Shown piece by piece: positions 1-5,021 of a stretch of DNA of 5,948 bases; within the stretch, counting starts at the first letter, position 1, and every line of letters begins with the position of its first letter. The notes beneath the pieces are model-generated. The model did no database searches, had not been told where the DNA came from, and saw only the letters and a list, made by a program, of their open reading frames with translations. Source of the stretch: Cyanobacteria bacterium UBA8803 (GTDB lineage: Bacteria > Cyanobacteriota > Cyanobacteriia > Cyanobacteriales > Coleofasciculaceae). The position numbers and the translations under genes were made by a program. The DNA lies in contig DNXU01000479.1 in the NCBI GenBank assembly GCA_003505715.1, positions 1-5,948 on the forward strand, given 5' to 3'.

Positions 1-41
1 AGCCCCTCGCGATTCAGGTGGTGCCGTCTTCTCCTCTGGTA

Positions 42-49
42 GCGATCGC
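42..49. repeat. HIP1 octamer GCGATCGC
   Basis: This is a perfect GCGATCGC palindrome, the highly iterated palindrome abundant in many cyanobacterial genomes. Two more perfect copies lie at 5294-5301 and 5749-5756, both inside the M48 metalloprotease gene. Three copies in 6 kb are far more than chance predicts and are one of the main reasons for assigning the window to a cyanobacterium. Confidence 0.85.
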
Positions 50-68
50 ATCTAGCCAATACAGTCAT

Positions 69-94
69 GGTGCGTTAGCCCAGCATAACGCACC
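69..94. repeat. Short palindromic repeat, 9-bp perfect stem
   Basis: GGTGCGTTA (69-77) and TAACGCACC (86-94) are perfect reverse complements around an 8-base spacer, GCCCAGCA. The spacer can itself form a two-pair inner stem (GC/GC). I recognise the pattern GGTGCGTTA...TAACGCACCCTAC as a short palindrome dispersed in intergenic DNA of many cyanobacteria; that dispersal is recollection and cannot be tested here. It lies upstream of the small plus-strand gene at 166. There is no T-run after it, so it is not an obvious terminator. Confidence 0.7.
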
Positions 95-165
95 CTACCT
101 ATACTGCTCCCATTTTCCCTACACTTTTATCCTGTGCAACCACTCAACGCTGTGAATAGACTAGT

Positions 166-597
166 ATGAGTCTTATTTGCCGCGAAGTTCCTCTTGCCGA
201 ACTCTCCCCCCTTGCCCGCGCCCATCGACGCCGCTGGCAAACCGGTATGGAAACTGCTGTTGTTACTTATCGGGGAACGACGTTGGGAGTTATCGTTTCC
301 CTGGATATTTTCAGTATCTTATCAATAGAAGTAGTGGCCGGGATGCCCTTACGAGACTTACAGCTTTGGTTATGGCAGAACCAGCAAGGGTGGAGGGAGG
401 GTATTATGGACGGTTTGACCCTGACTTGGCACAAGCAAGATGTTCTAGGTTTTGTTCACCCACGTCATGCTACCCGGTTGCTAATGCCTCAGCAAAGGGA
501 GAGGGGAGAGGCAGATAGAAGAGGGAGATTGGAAAGTAACACCCCTAGAGCTAGTCTGCATTTTTCCAACCCTCCAAGGTCTCAATTCCTATATTGA
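166..597 (+). CDS. Small hypothetical protein, possible Phd/YefM-like N-terminal half
   Basis: This is a 143-residue frame of unknown function. Residues 7-50 resemble the Phd/YefM antitoxin pattern: a helix with Arg/Ala residues (about 11-26), then a strand pair in which VVTYRG (32-37) and GVIVSLDIF (41-49) stand where Phd proteins have a 'VVVTRRGKPVAVLVSLE'-type hairpin. The middle part is Trp-rich (W68, W70, W76, W88) and ends in GFVHPRHATRLL (95-106). From about residue 109 the frame crosses purine-rich DNA (491-527) and then overlaps the last 47 bases of the opposing gene, so the terminal 30 or so residues are probably not conserved. No toxin gene is adjacent, and no good ribosome binding site precedes the ATG. 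Met28 is an alternative start. The antitoxin idea is an inference from a weak pattern. It is the only plus-strand frame in the window that I would keep. Confidence 0.45.
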   Translation: MSLICREVPLAELSPLARAHRRRWQTGMETAVVTYRGTTLGVIVSLDIFSILSIEVVAGMPLRDLQLWLWQNQQGWREGIMDGLTLTWHKQDVLGFVHPRHATRLLMPQQRERGEADRRGRLESNTPRASLHFSNPPRSQFLY

Positions 598-958
598 GAT
601 AGGGATTATCTAAGAATTCTTTAATGAGTTCCTTCCAACCCGCTTGCAAAGCACTCAGGAATTGTTCTCTGTGGGTGGAAGCAATGCACTCTGTAATGAA
701 TGCTCTTTGTTGTGCTGCGGTGGCTGCCGGGTTCGTTTCTTCTAGTTGCTTGAGTAATCCTTGGAGTACCACTGCTGCCTCAGCCAAAGTTTGCTTTTGC
801 CAGTTGCTTGCCTTGTGGAGTTCCTCAAGCAACTGCTGGGTTAGCACTTGGGTATTAGTTTCTGAGATAATTTCCGGTTGGTCAAGCTTAGTCTGAGAAA
901 TTTGAACTATAGTTTTTCCGTTCACGATCAAAACCTCACCTAAGGTAGAGTCACACAT
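551..958 (-). CDS. Small helical cyanobacterial protein, function unknown
   Basis: This 135-residue cytoplasmic protein has no signal peptide or membrane segment. The N-terminal third is polar (VNGKTIVQIS at 12-21). The rest is predicted helical, with QQLLEELHKA (41-50), VVLQGLLKQLEETNP (63-77), then ALQAGW (103-108) and IKEFLDNPYLNIGIETLEGW (112-131). The order 'LLxQLExTNP ... ALxAGxxExxxEFLDNPxxNxxxxxxEGW' matches a small cyanobacterial domain that I remember standing alone or at the C-terminus of pentapeptide-repeat and other multidomain proteins. It is annotated as hypothetical, with no known activity. The start is uncertain: the ATG at 956-958 has only a weak upstream GGAAG, while an internal GTG at 923-925 has a strong Shine-Dalgarno and would give 124 residues. 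Its 3' end overlaps the opposing frame by 47 bases; of the two, this one looks much more protein-like. Confidence 0.8.
   Translation of the reverse strand: MCDSTLGEVLIVNGKTIVQISQTKLDQPEIISETNTQVLTQQLLEELHKASNWQKQTLAEAAVVLQGLLKQLEETNPAATAAQQRAFITECIASTHREQFLSALQAGWKELIKEFLDNPYLNIGIETLEGWKNAD
934..941 (-). promoter_or_regulatory. Strong ribosome binding site favouring an internal GTG start
   Basis: On the minus strand AGGTGAGG lies 8 bases before GTG at 923-925 (codon 12 of the 135-residue frame). Both AGG-containing halves match the anti-Shine-Dalgarno well, and the spacing is ideal. The upstream ATG has nothing as good, which makes the GTG a serious candidate for the true start. Confidence 0.45.
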
Positions 959-1353
959 TTGGCCAAAACTTCCGGACTGAGAAAGTTGTTGTGGGTATTT
1001 GTGTCAGAAAGTTATTGATGACTCGACTGTAGACCCCTCAAAAAGCCATCAGGTGATGATTGTGTCACTACCTCAGCAAGCACTGTTGGGCGGCTTGCCC
1101 TAGCAGTTATGACCGGATATCGATAAGTGCTGTTAACCTTGACTGTAGTTGCACTGCCAGGATTGCTCTGTGTACCCTCTTAAATGTATAGAGCTAACCG
1201 TCAGTGGACGAATCCACAAACTGGATCGGGGGGAAGGCTAATTTTCTGCAAGCGCCAGGATACTTGATGTATAGCAACACAGCCAAGGGCTGGTTTGTCT
1301 ACTTTCTCTAGGCAGCTTAATAAAGTTCATTTTTTACATTTTTTTCGTCAATT

Positions 1354-1389
1354 GGTTTGCCAAGTGAGTTGGTGAACCTGTTTATTTTT
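1354..1389 (+). terminator. Candidate intrinsic terminator, plus strand
   Basis: As plus-strand RNA, 1354-1363 (GGUUUGCCAA) pairs with 1369-1378 (UUGGUGAACC) over 10 base pairs, including two adjacent G-U wobbles, with a 5-base loop GUGAG. The U-rich tail UGUUUAUUUUU follows directly. On the minus strand the wobble positions become A-C mismatches and the flank is A-rich, so the structure makes sense only for plus-strand transcription. No plus-strand gene lies just upstream: the nearest, ending at 597, is about 750 bases away. It may therefore end a non-coding transcript. Confidence 0.45.
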
Positions 1390-1430
1390 GTCCAAAGTCC
1401 AAAATTTTTAAATTTCGATTTTTAAATTTC
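1390..1430. repeat. Tandem heptamer plus 14-base AT-rich tandem repeat
   Basis: GTCCAAA occurs twice in tandem (1390-1403). This is followed by ATTTTTAAATTTC twice (1404-1416 and 1418-1430) with one G between, giving a 14-base period, which is twice 7. The 7-base periodicity matches the short tandemly repeated repetitive (STRR) sequences described in filamentous cyanobacteria. It lies 25 bases beyond the stop codon of the minus-strand gene at 1455. No hairpin-plus-T-run terminator for that gene is evident here. Confidence 0.7.
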
Positions 1431-1454
1431 AATTCAGATGTGTAGATAAATTAC

Positions 1455-2540
1455 TCAACCATCTTGGAAAACCTCACAAGAAAACATTTCCGTTAGGATG
1501 CGCAGGTAAGGCAAAAAGATGGCCATATCGTCAGCAGGCAGGCGAGCGTACATTTCCCAGCCCATTGTTTTCAACATTTCTTGTACCAATCCCCAGCTAA
1601 CGCGCAGGCGAGGATAAAGCATGACGCAAAGGGGAAAGAGTTCTCGCTGCACTGAGAGGATATCGTCTTCCAAAACGCACAGACACAGATAAATCTGGAA
1701 CATCTCCACATCGCGGATGCTGGCAGTTCTAACCGTGAAGTCGCTCAACGGACCACTGTAGGTTTGATAGTTGGGGTTAAGACGGCAAACCTGCTGGCAA
1801 ACCGAGACGGCAATTTTGGTGATGACGGGAAGGAAATGCTGAACGGCAAGGAGAGCTGGAGAATTATAGGAATGGTTGGCGGCAGCTTCATAGGCGGCAT
1901 GGAGTGGTATGTACATGTGGTCATCCATCACCTTTAAGTAGGGTTTCCACAACTCTTGCTCGGGAGGAGAAAGCCACTTGAGTAACTTTTGACCTGTATA
2001 GTGAAACTGCATACTAACGAAGCCAATGGCACGGCGGTCAATGCTAGTGTATTTTTGCCGTACTTGACCGAAGTCTTTCCCCACAACTACTGATAGGCGA
2101 CGGGGAGTGCAGCGTTGAGCATAGGCATCTAAGGTTTTATGAAATAGATGCCGAGTATCGGCTGCTATCTCCAAAGGATTAACTAGCTCGGGATTAACAC
2201 CATGGCGTCGCAGCTCCTCAGCTAGTAACAATTCCGTTTGAGACCAAGCTTGAGCGCTAGCCAACCTCAGATGTTCCATCAATTTCTGAGCTGTATCCTT
2301 TCGCCCTTCTCTAGAGGTAACCTCCTTCAGATTGTCAGCATTCTTGAGCGATGACTGCTCCTCCTGAGCAGTTACGGAAACAACGTATTTCCGTGCCCAC
2401 AGAACCGCTAAGGAGTGAACCTTGGATTGTGGTGATTTGGCGATAGGTGGCAAGGGGGAACTGTTACCAAGTGGATATTTGGAAGCCAAACGTTTAGGAG
2501 AACGATCTCCTGCCGCTGCTGATGCTAATGGATAAGTCAT
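1455..2540 (-). CDS. Conserved cyanobacterial protein of unknown function
   Basis: This 361-residue, probably soluble protein is one I recognise only as a conserved cyanobacterial hypothetical. Residues 1-80 are low-complexity and Ser/Pro/Lys-rich (for example SSPLPPIAKSPQSK at 27-40) and are probably disordered or partly artefactual. The conserved body starts near 86: a helical part with AWSQTELLLAEELRRHG (98-114), DRRAIGFVSMQFHYTGQ (168-184), the LSPPEQELW...VMDDHMYIPL block (190-213), AAYEAAANHSYNSPALLAVQHFLP (215-238), SIRDVEMFQIYL (274-285), ELFPLCVMLYPRLRVSW (300-316) and a C-terminal PYLRILTEMFSCEVF (344-358). There is no recognisable catalytic motif, signal peptide or membrane helix. 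The ATG at 2538-2540 has no clear Shine-Dalgarno, and I found no better downstream start. An AAGGAGG at codons 72-74 has no start codon at a usable distance. The gene stands alone, with gene-free DNA on both sides. Confidence 0.85.
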   Translation of the reverse strand: MTYPLASAAAGDRSPKRLASKYPLGNSSPLPPIAKSPQSKVHSLAVLWARKYVVSVTAQEEQSSLKNADNLKEVTSREGRKDTAQKLMEHLRLASAQAWSQTELLLAEELRRHGVNPELVNPLEIAADTRHLFHKTLDAYAQRCTPRRLSVVVGKDFGQVRQKYTSIDRRAIGFVSMQFHYTGQKLLKWLSPPEQELWKPYLKVMDDHMYIPLHAAYEAAANHSYNSPALLAVQHFLPVITKIAVSVCQQVCRLNPNYQTYSGPLSDFTVRTASIRDVEMFQIYLCLCVLEDDILSVQRELFPLCVMLYPRLRVSWGLVQEMLKTMGWEMYARLPADDMAIFLPYLRILTEMFSCEVFQDG

Positions 2541-2831
2541 AGAGAAAAGCCTGCGGGAAACTAATGTCCCTTGAAGGAATTAGGATGGACACAAGATAGG
2601 GGTATTGTTACCTCTGGTCGTGGAATATGGCATGTTGGAGCGAGTTTTAGAAGAGCAGTAAGTGTGCCTTTGGCCTTCCTCCTTATAAAGGGGAGCGGGC
2701 TTGACTTGTTACTGCCGCCTCTACTCGAAAATTCGGTTTGCCATATTTTTACTGTTTTTAGCAACTTACCATACTATAAAGTTAAGAATTTAAAAAAAAA
2801 TAAATATTTCTCATCAATCTTATCATAGTTT

Positions 2832-2851
2832 AAAAAAAGCAGATCCTGCTT
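2832..2851 (-). terminator. Intrinsic terminator, minus strand
   Basis: On the minus strand AAGCAG and CTGCTT form a 6-bp stem around a GAT loop and run into a stretch of T's (the seven A's at 2832-2838 on the plus strand; the first two also belong to the stem). The stem is short, but hairpin, tight loop and T-run together are typical. The nearest upstream minus-strand gene is the 81-residue one, whose stop is about 305 bases away, so it may end that transcript or an unrecognised small RNA. It would also insulate the gene at 1455-2540 from upstream transcription. Confidence 0.5.
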
Positions 2852-3056
2852 AAAGCCTTGCAGTATGGGCATTACAGGCACTAGAGCTTGAGAATGAGCG
2901 GCTCTCAGGAACTCTGACACGGTGACTTGTATCACAGAGGAGGCGTTACGGCGCTCATTGACACAAACTCTATATGTACTATTGTTCTTTGTCTACACCA
3001 AGGAAGGGAATAGGCAAAATACTGCACTTTTTTCTCCCTCCGAAGTAATAAATTCT

Positions 3057-3139
3057 TTGGTAATGGGTCATGGGCCATGGTGCAACAAGCTTACTTTTTC
3101 CCAATTCCCAATTCCCAATTCCCCATTACCAATTACCAA
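3057..3139. repeat. STRR-type heptamer array with inverted partner
   Basis: Six consecutive 7-base units run from 3098 to 3139: TTCCCAA three times, TTCCCCA once and TTACCAA twice. Upstream, TTGGTAATGGG (3057-3067) is the exact reverse complement of CCCATTACCAA (3122-3132), an 11-bp inverted pair about 54 bases apart, with more GGG-containing bits between (GGGTCATGGGCC). Arrays of this kind are characteristic of filamentous cyanobacteria and are thought to grow by slippage. It ends 16 bases before the stop codon of the 81-residue gene. Confidence 0.8.
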
Positions 3140-3155
3140 TATAGGTGTGGGAAGC

Positions 3156-3401
3156 TCAATTAGCCTTACTGTTACCGGGTGCGTAATAGGAACAGTTGAT
3201 CAAAGCACGCACTTCACTGTTAGACTGCTCAATGCTGTAAAGGAAAACTTCATCAACTCTAAACCAATGGGAACCCATGCCTACGCAGTCTCCAATCCTA
3301 GGGATGAACGGATAAGTCGCGAACCAATTTAGGTCGCGATCCGGTTTTCCCCTAACCTCTGAGCCTCTTCTTGAGTGATAAACAAAATGGATTTTGTACA
3401 C
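3156..3401 (-). CDS. Small hypothetical protein with PFIPRIGD motif
   Basis: This 81-residue protein starts at GTG (3399-3401), the only start before an internal Met near residue 42; an in-frame TAA lies three codons upstream. It opens with a strand-like KIHFVYHS (3-10). A charged loop follows, then YPFIPRIGDCVGMGSHWFRVDEVFLYSIE (30-58), alternating hydrophobics that read as a small beta-barrel-like fold. The pattern 'PF(I/V)PRIGDxV...G..(W/Y)xRVxxV' is one I have seen in short uncharacterised bacterial and phage proteins of no known activity. There is no signal peptide or membrane segment. A well-formed sigma70 promoter and a perfect inverted repeat lie immediately upstream, which supports a real, regulated gene. 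The Shine-Dalgarno is poor. The overlapping plus-strand frame at 2922-3332 is much less protein-like and was rejected. Confidence 0.65.
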   Translation of the reverse strand: MYKIHFVYHSRRGSEVRGKPDRDLNWFATYPFIPRIGDCVGMGSHWFRVDEVFLYSIEQSNSEVRALINCSYYAPGNSKAN

Positions 3402-3447
3402 TGATACTTACTTATCTTGTTAAGGCATATACCTTGTAAGTATCAGT
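3400..3447. repeat. Perfect 12-bp inverted repeat, likely operator
   Basis: ACTGATACTTAC (3400-3411) and GTAAGTATCAGT (3436-3447) are exact reverse complements, separated by 24 bases. Inside lies a further imperfect dyad (AAGG...CCTT, 3422-3435). On the minus strand the promoter-proximal arm overlaps the last bases of the -10 box and the expected transcription start, and the distal arm covers the GTG start codon of the 81-residue gene. The arms are 36 bp centre to centre. Because transcription should begin inside the first arm, the RNA could form only part of the stem, so a DNA-level operator is the simpler reading. Confidence 0.6.
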
Positions 3448-3473
3448 ATAGCGCTTGCAAAATGGCTATTCAA
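3445..3473 (-). promoter_or_regulatory. Sigma70-type promoter for the 81-residue gene
   Basis: On the minus strand TTGAAT (3468-3473) serves as the -35 and TATACT (3445-3450, five of six to consensus) as the -10, with an exact 17-base spacer. The expected start of transcription is near 3436-3439, giving a leader of about 35-40 bases before the GTG. The -10 overlaps the operator-like inverted repeat. Confidence 0.5.
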
Positions 3474-3579
3474 ACCTGAAAATAGGGAGAGGGGTGAGAA
3501 GAGCAAGAGGAGAAATATTTTTTAATCATAACAGGTGCGAGCTATTACTCATACTGGCAACATGCTCAATTAGCCAGGT

Positions 3580-3798
3580 TCATATGTGCAATTTTTGCAG
3601 CTTCAGTTTTAAGAACTGGCGAATTAGATTAACTGTTTCTAGCTTTTTATTAATAGAAGACCCTTCGCCAAGGTTGAGATATAAATCATTGCCATATTTC
3701 AAAACGATAGCAACTTGATAATTGGCATTTCGGTTATGATGCCAGCTGATTGCTTTTAATTGAACGTCTACAATATCTGCAAGGGAATGAAAAATCAT
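3580..3798 (-). pseudogene. Probable C-terminal remnant of a larger protein
   Basis: This 72-residue frame has clear alpha/beta character: DIVDVQLKAISW (8-19), a strand YQVAIVLKYG (27-36), NDLYLNLGEG (37-46), then a helix LETVNLIRQFLKLKL (53-67). The order 'xxDIxxVQLxxxx...YxVxLVLxxGxxxxLxxx...KxxxVxLIRQFLxL' resembles the C-terminal domain of cyanobacterial membrane proteins of roughly 150 residues that I remember as uncharacterised; the membrane part is absent here. An in-frame TAA sits directly before the ATG, and the palindrome at 3802-3828 begins three bases upstream. That leaves no room for a normal ribosome site and would bury it in a hairpin. I therefore favour a 5'-truncated remnant. 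A short expressed gene remains possible. Confidence 0.4.
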
Positions 3799-3801
3799 TT
3801 A

Positions 3802-3828
3802 TAGAGACGTTCCGGGGGAACGTCTCTA
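3802..3828. repeat. Short palindrome, 12-bp perfect stem
   Basis: TAGAGACGTTCC (3802-3813) and GGAACGTCTCTA (3817-3828) pair perfectly around a GGG loop. 'GTAGAGACGTT...AACGTCTCTAC' is a palindrome I remember as scattered through many cyanobacterial intergenic regions. It lies 29 bases beyond the stop codon of the serine protease. On the minus strand it is followed after a few bases by ATTTTT, so it could also weakly terminate protease transcription, although it is not a classic terminator. Confidence 0.8.
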
Positions 3829-3857
3829 CGAGAGATTCAGATTTGAAAGGCGCTCGG

Positions 3858-4799
3858 TTAGCAACCAAACAAACCGCAAATCCGGCGAATTGTATTCGCG
3901 CCATCATTAACTGTATTCAACACTCGATTAACTGAACTTAAGGTATCGTTCAGGTCATCAATTACATCGTCGGAGTCAGGTTCTTGAGAAACATAAGGCT
4001 CACCAAGTCCCGGTGCCGCAGAATTCTCAACTTTCACTCCCAAATAAATCCCAGCCTGGGGCGCTAGCTGCAAATAGGTATTAATGGGAATAGCATAGTT
4101 AAAACCGGGCTTGATCAGTCGAGCAATGTTCGCAGCTGCCTCATCAGTCATGCCTTCAATTTCTGTTAGTTTGCTGGAGTCTTCGTAATCACCCCAGCCA
4201 TGAATAGCAATCACCCGACCCCCAGCGTCTAGTACTGGCCCGCCACTCATCCCACGACGAGTCACATTGGTGTAAATCATTTGGTAGCCTTCTACTGGCC
4301 GATCCAAAAAGCCAGAAATCCGACCATCCGTAAACTGACGAATCAGTTGCCCCGTACTGCCAGGTTCTGGCCACCCAGAAATAAACACATCCTGCCCTTC
4401 CTTAGCAAGTTGAGAATTGGCTAATTTAGCAACTTGATACTCCTTCTTACTCGTGAACTCTACTACGGCTAAATCAACTCCTGGCAAGGGCTTTACTGTA
4501 TCTGGATTGACTTCATAGGCTTGTTTGTCAGGGGCAACGAGAGTCATCTTATCCCAACCACTAACCACATGCTGATTAGTTAAGACGTAGTAAGTGTCGC
4601 CATCCTTAGCAATAATCGCCCCAGAGCCATGTCCTATGCTATTTTTCGTTTCACCAACGATCAGAACAGTAACGGCACGAGCGATCTCGTTGACTTCGAC
4701 ACCTGTGAGGGCAACTGCCGTTGGTGGCAGGGTAATCACCATGGCGCTACTGATAGCAGTACCAGCGAGGATAGCAGGAAGGCGATCGTCAAATCTCAT
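3858..4799 (-). CDS. Exported trypsin-like serine protease
   Basis: This 313-residue serine endopeptidase has the chymotrypsin fold and is related to the DegP/HtrA-type and cyanobacterial S1 peptidases. The catalytic triad is visible: His77 in YVLTNQHVV, Asp109 in GVDLAVVEF and Ser185 in GMSGGPV. GSGAII (58-63) is the usual strand before the His. The N-terminus has a hydrophobic core (about 7-26) and a plausible signal-peptidase site after AVA (28-30), so it probably acts outside the cytoplasmic membrane. The positive charge before the core is weak (D4 and D5 offset R2 and R6). There is no PDZ domain and no TPR repeats, either of which often follows this domain. Instead the tail is acidic (PDSDDVIDDLND, 274-285), then a short heptad-like helix (287-306), ending in CGLFGC with two cysteines. 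The ATG has only a weak GGA before it. A 222-base gap separates it from the metalloprotease gene upstream. Substrate unknown. Confidence 0.9.
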   Translation of the reverse strand: MRFDDRLPAILAGTAISSAMVITLPPTAVALTGVEVNEIARAVTVLIVGETKNSIGHGSGAIIAKDGDTYYVLTNQHVVSGWDKMTLVAPDKQAYEVNPDTVKPLPGVDLAVVEFTSKKEYQVAKLANSQLAKEGQDVFISGWPEPGSTGQLIRQFTDGRISGFLDRPVEGYQMIYTNVTRRGMSGGPVLDAGGRVIAIHGWGDYEDSSKLTEIEGMTDEAAANIARLIKPGFNYAIPINTYLQLAPQAGIYLGVKVENSAAPGLGEPYVSQEPDSDDVIDDLNDTLSSVNRVLNTVNDGANTIRRICGLFGC

Positions 4800-4911
4800 A
4801 ATTCCAGTTGTCAGATAAATGTACTGAAAATTTCAAGGGCAAGTATATCTGGCCTGGGAGAGCTTATGCACATTTTCTCAAGGGTGTAGAGAAAATTGAG
4901 CAAGACCCCAC

Positions 4912-4952
4912 CCAATTCAAAACTCAAAACTCTCCCCCACACCCCACACCCC
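4912..4952. repeat. STRR-type heptamer cluster between the protease genes
   Basis: TCAAAAC occurs twice in tandem (4917-4930), then a C-rich run with CCCCACA twice plus CCCC (4935-4952). Both have 7-base periods, like the arrays near 1390 and 3098. The 222-base gap (4800-5021) otherwise shows no gene, and no strong terminator follows the metalloprotease stop codon, so read-through into the serine protease cannot be excluded. Confidence 0.75.
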
Positions 4953-5021
4953 TCATCCGGTTTGAGGATTTAAGACCCGATCCAAGTCACACTTAAAACA
5001 TCCCCCACGCTCTGAATTCAC

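Larger units (their letters stand above)
959..1454. other. Gene-free intergenic region with repeats and possible plus-strand RNA
   Basis: No frame of useful length or protein-like composition is present on either strand. Visible structure includes 8-base direct repeats: GACTGTAG (1025-1032, 1141-1148), GCCAGGAT (1156-1163, 1254-1261) and ATGTATAG (1184-1191, 1267-1274). Small hairpins are also present: GGGC/GCCC at 1088-1100, GTGGA/TCCAC with a CGAA loop at 1204-1217, and CAGCC/GGCTG at 1280-1292. The stretch 1211-1263 on the plus strand resembles the 3' core of a cobalamin riboswitch, but the full architecture is not there. A terminator-like hairpin follows at 1354-1389. The region also serves as the leader of the minus-strand gene ending at 551; I cannot point to a convincing promoter for that gene. 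Confidence 0.6.
2541..3155. other. Gene-free intergenic region
   Basis: About 600 bases hold no convincing gene. The open frames on both strands have unlikely composition and no ribosome sites. Contents: an AT-rich stretch at 2745-2840 with an A9 run (2792-2800), which is the likely promoter region of the minus-strand gene ending at 1455, although I cannot assign its boxes; a minus-strand terminator (2832-2851); a stretch at about 2837-2925 where two overlapping plus frames look vaguely helical, perhaps decayed coding DNA; and an STRR cluster at 3057-3139. Confidence 0.6.

Noticed and set aside
1..165. Possible partial genes at the left edge: two plus-strand frames open from base 2 or 3, and a minus-strand ATG at 49-51 with 17 open codons.
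   Set aside because: All are short and contradict one another, and one plus frame reads straight through the palindrome at 69-94. None has recognisable family features.
959..1454. tRNA, 6S RNA, RNase P RNA or group II intron in the long gap.
   Set aside because: I found no cloverleaf, no domain V-like hairpin and none of the conserved core motifs of those RNAs.
2571..2828. Plus-strand frame of 85 residues upstream of the 361-residue gene, and a 67-residue minus frame over the same DNA.
   Set aside because: No ribosome site, unlikely composition ending in a Lys/Asn/Ser-rich AT run, and no family pattern. Taken as chance frames in intergenic DNA.
2837..2925. Two overlapping plus-strand fragments that look helical (one with ALELENERL, the other with ILLKALQYGHY), suggesting a decayed transposase or regulator.
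   Set aside because: Each is under 25 residues, starts after a stop and matches no family I can name. Two competing frames make chance the safer reading.
3098..3139. CRISPR-like array.
   Set aside because: The repeat units are only 7 bases and directly adjacent, with no spacers. This is an STRR array.
2922..3332. Plus-strand frame of 136 residues.
   Set aside because: It reads through the STRR heptamers and is antisense to the better-supported 81-residue gene. Its composition is not protein-like.
3455..3718. Plus-strand frame of 87 residues antisense to the 72-residue remnant.
   Set aside because: Cys/Phe/Ser-rich and without a family pattern; the minus-strand frame has the clear strand-helix character.
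4189..4374. Frames inside the serine protease and metalloprotease genes on other frames or strands (such as 4189-4374, 4594-4889, 5156-5371).
   Set aside because: They overlap genes with intact catalytic motifs and are shadows of those genes.
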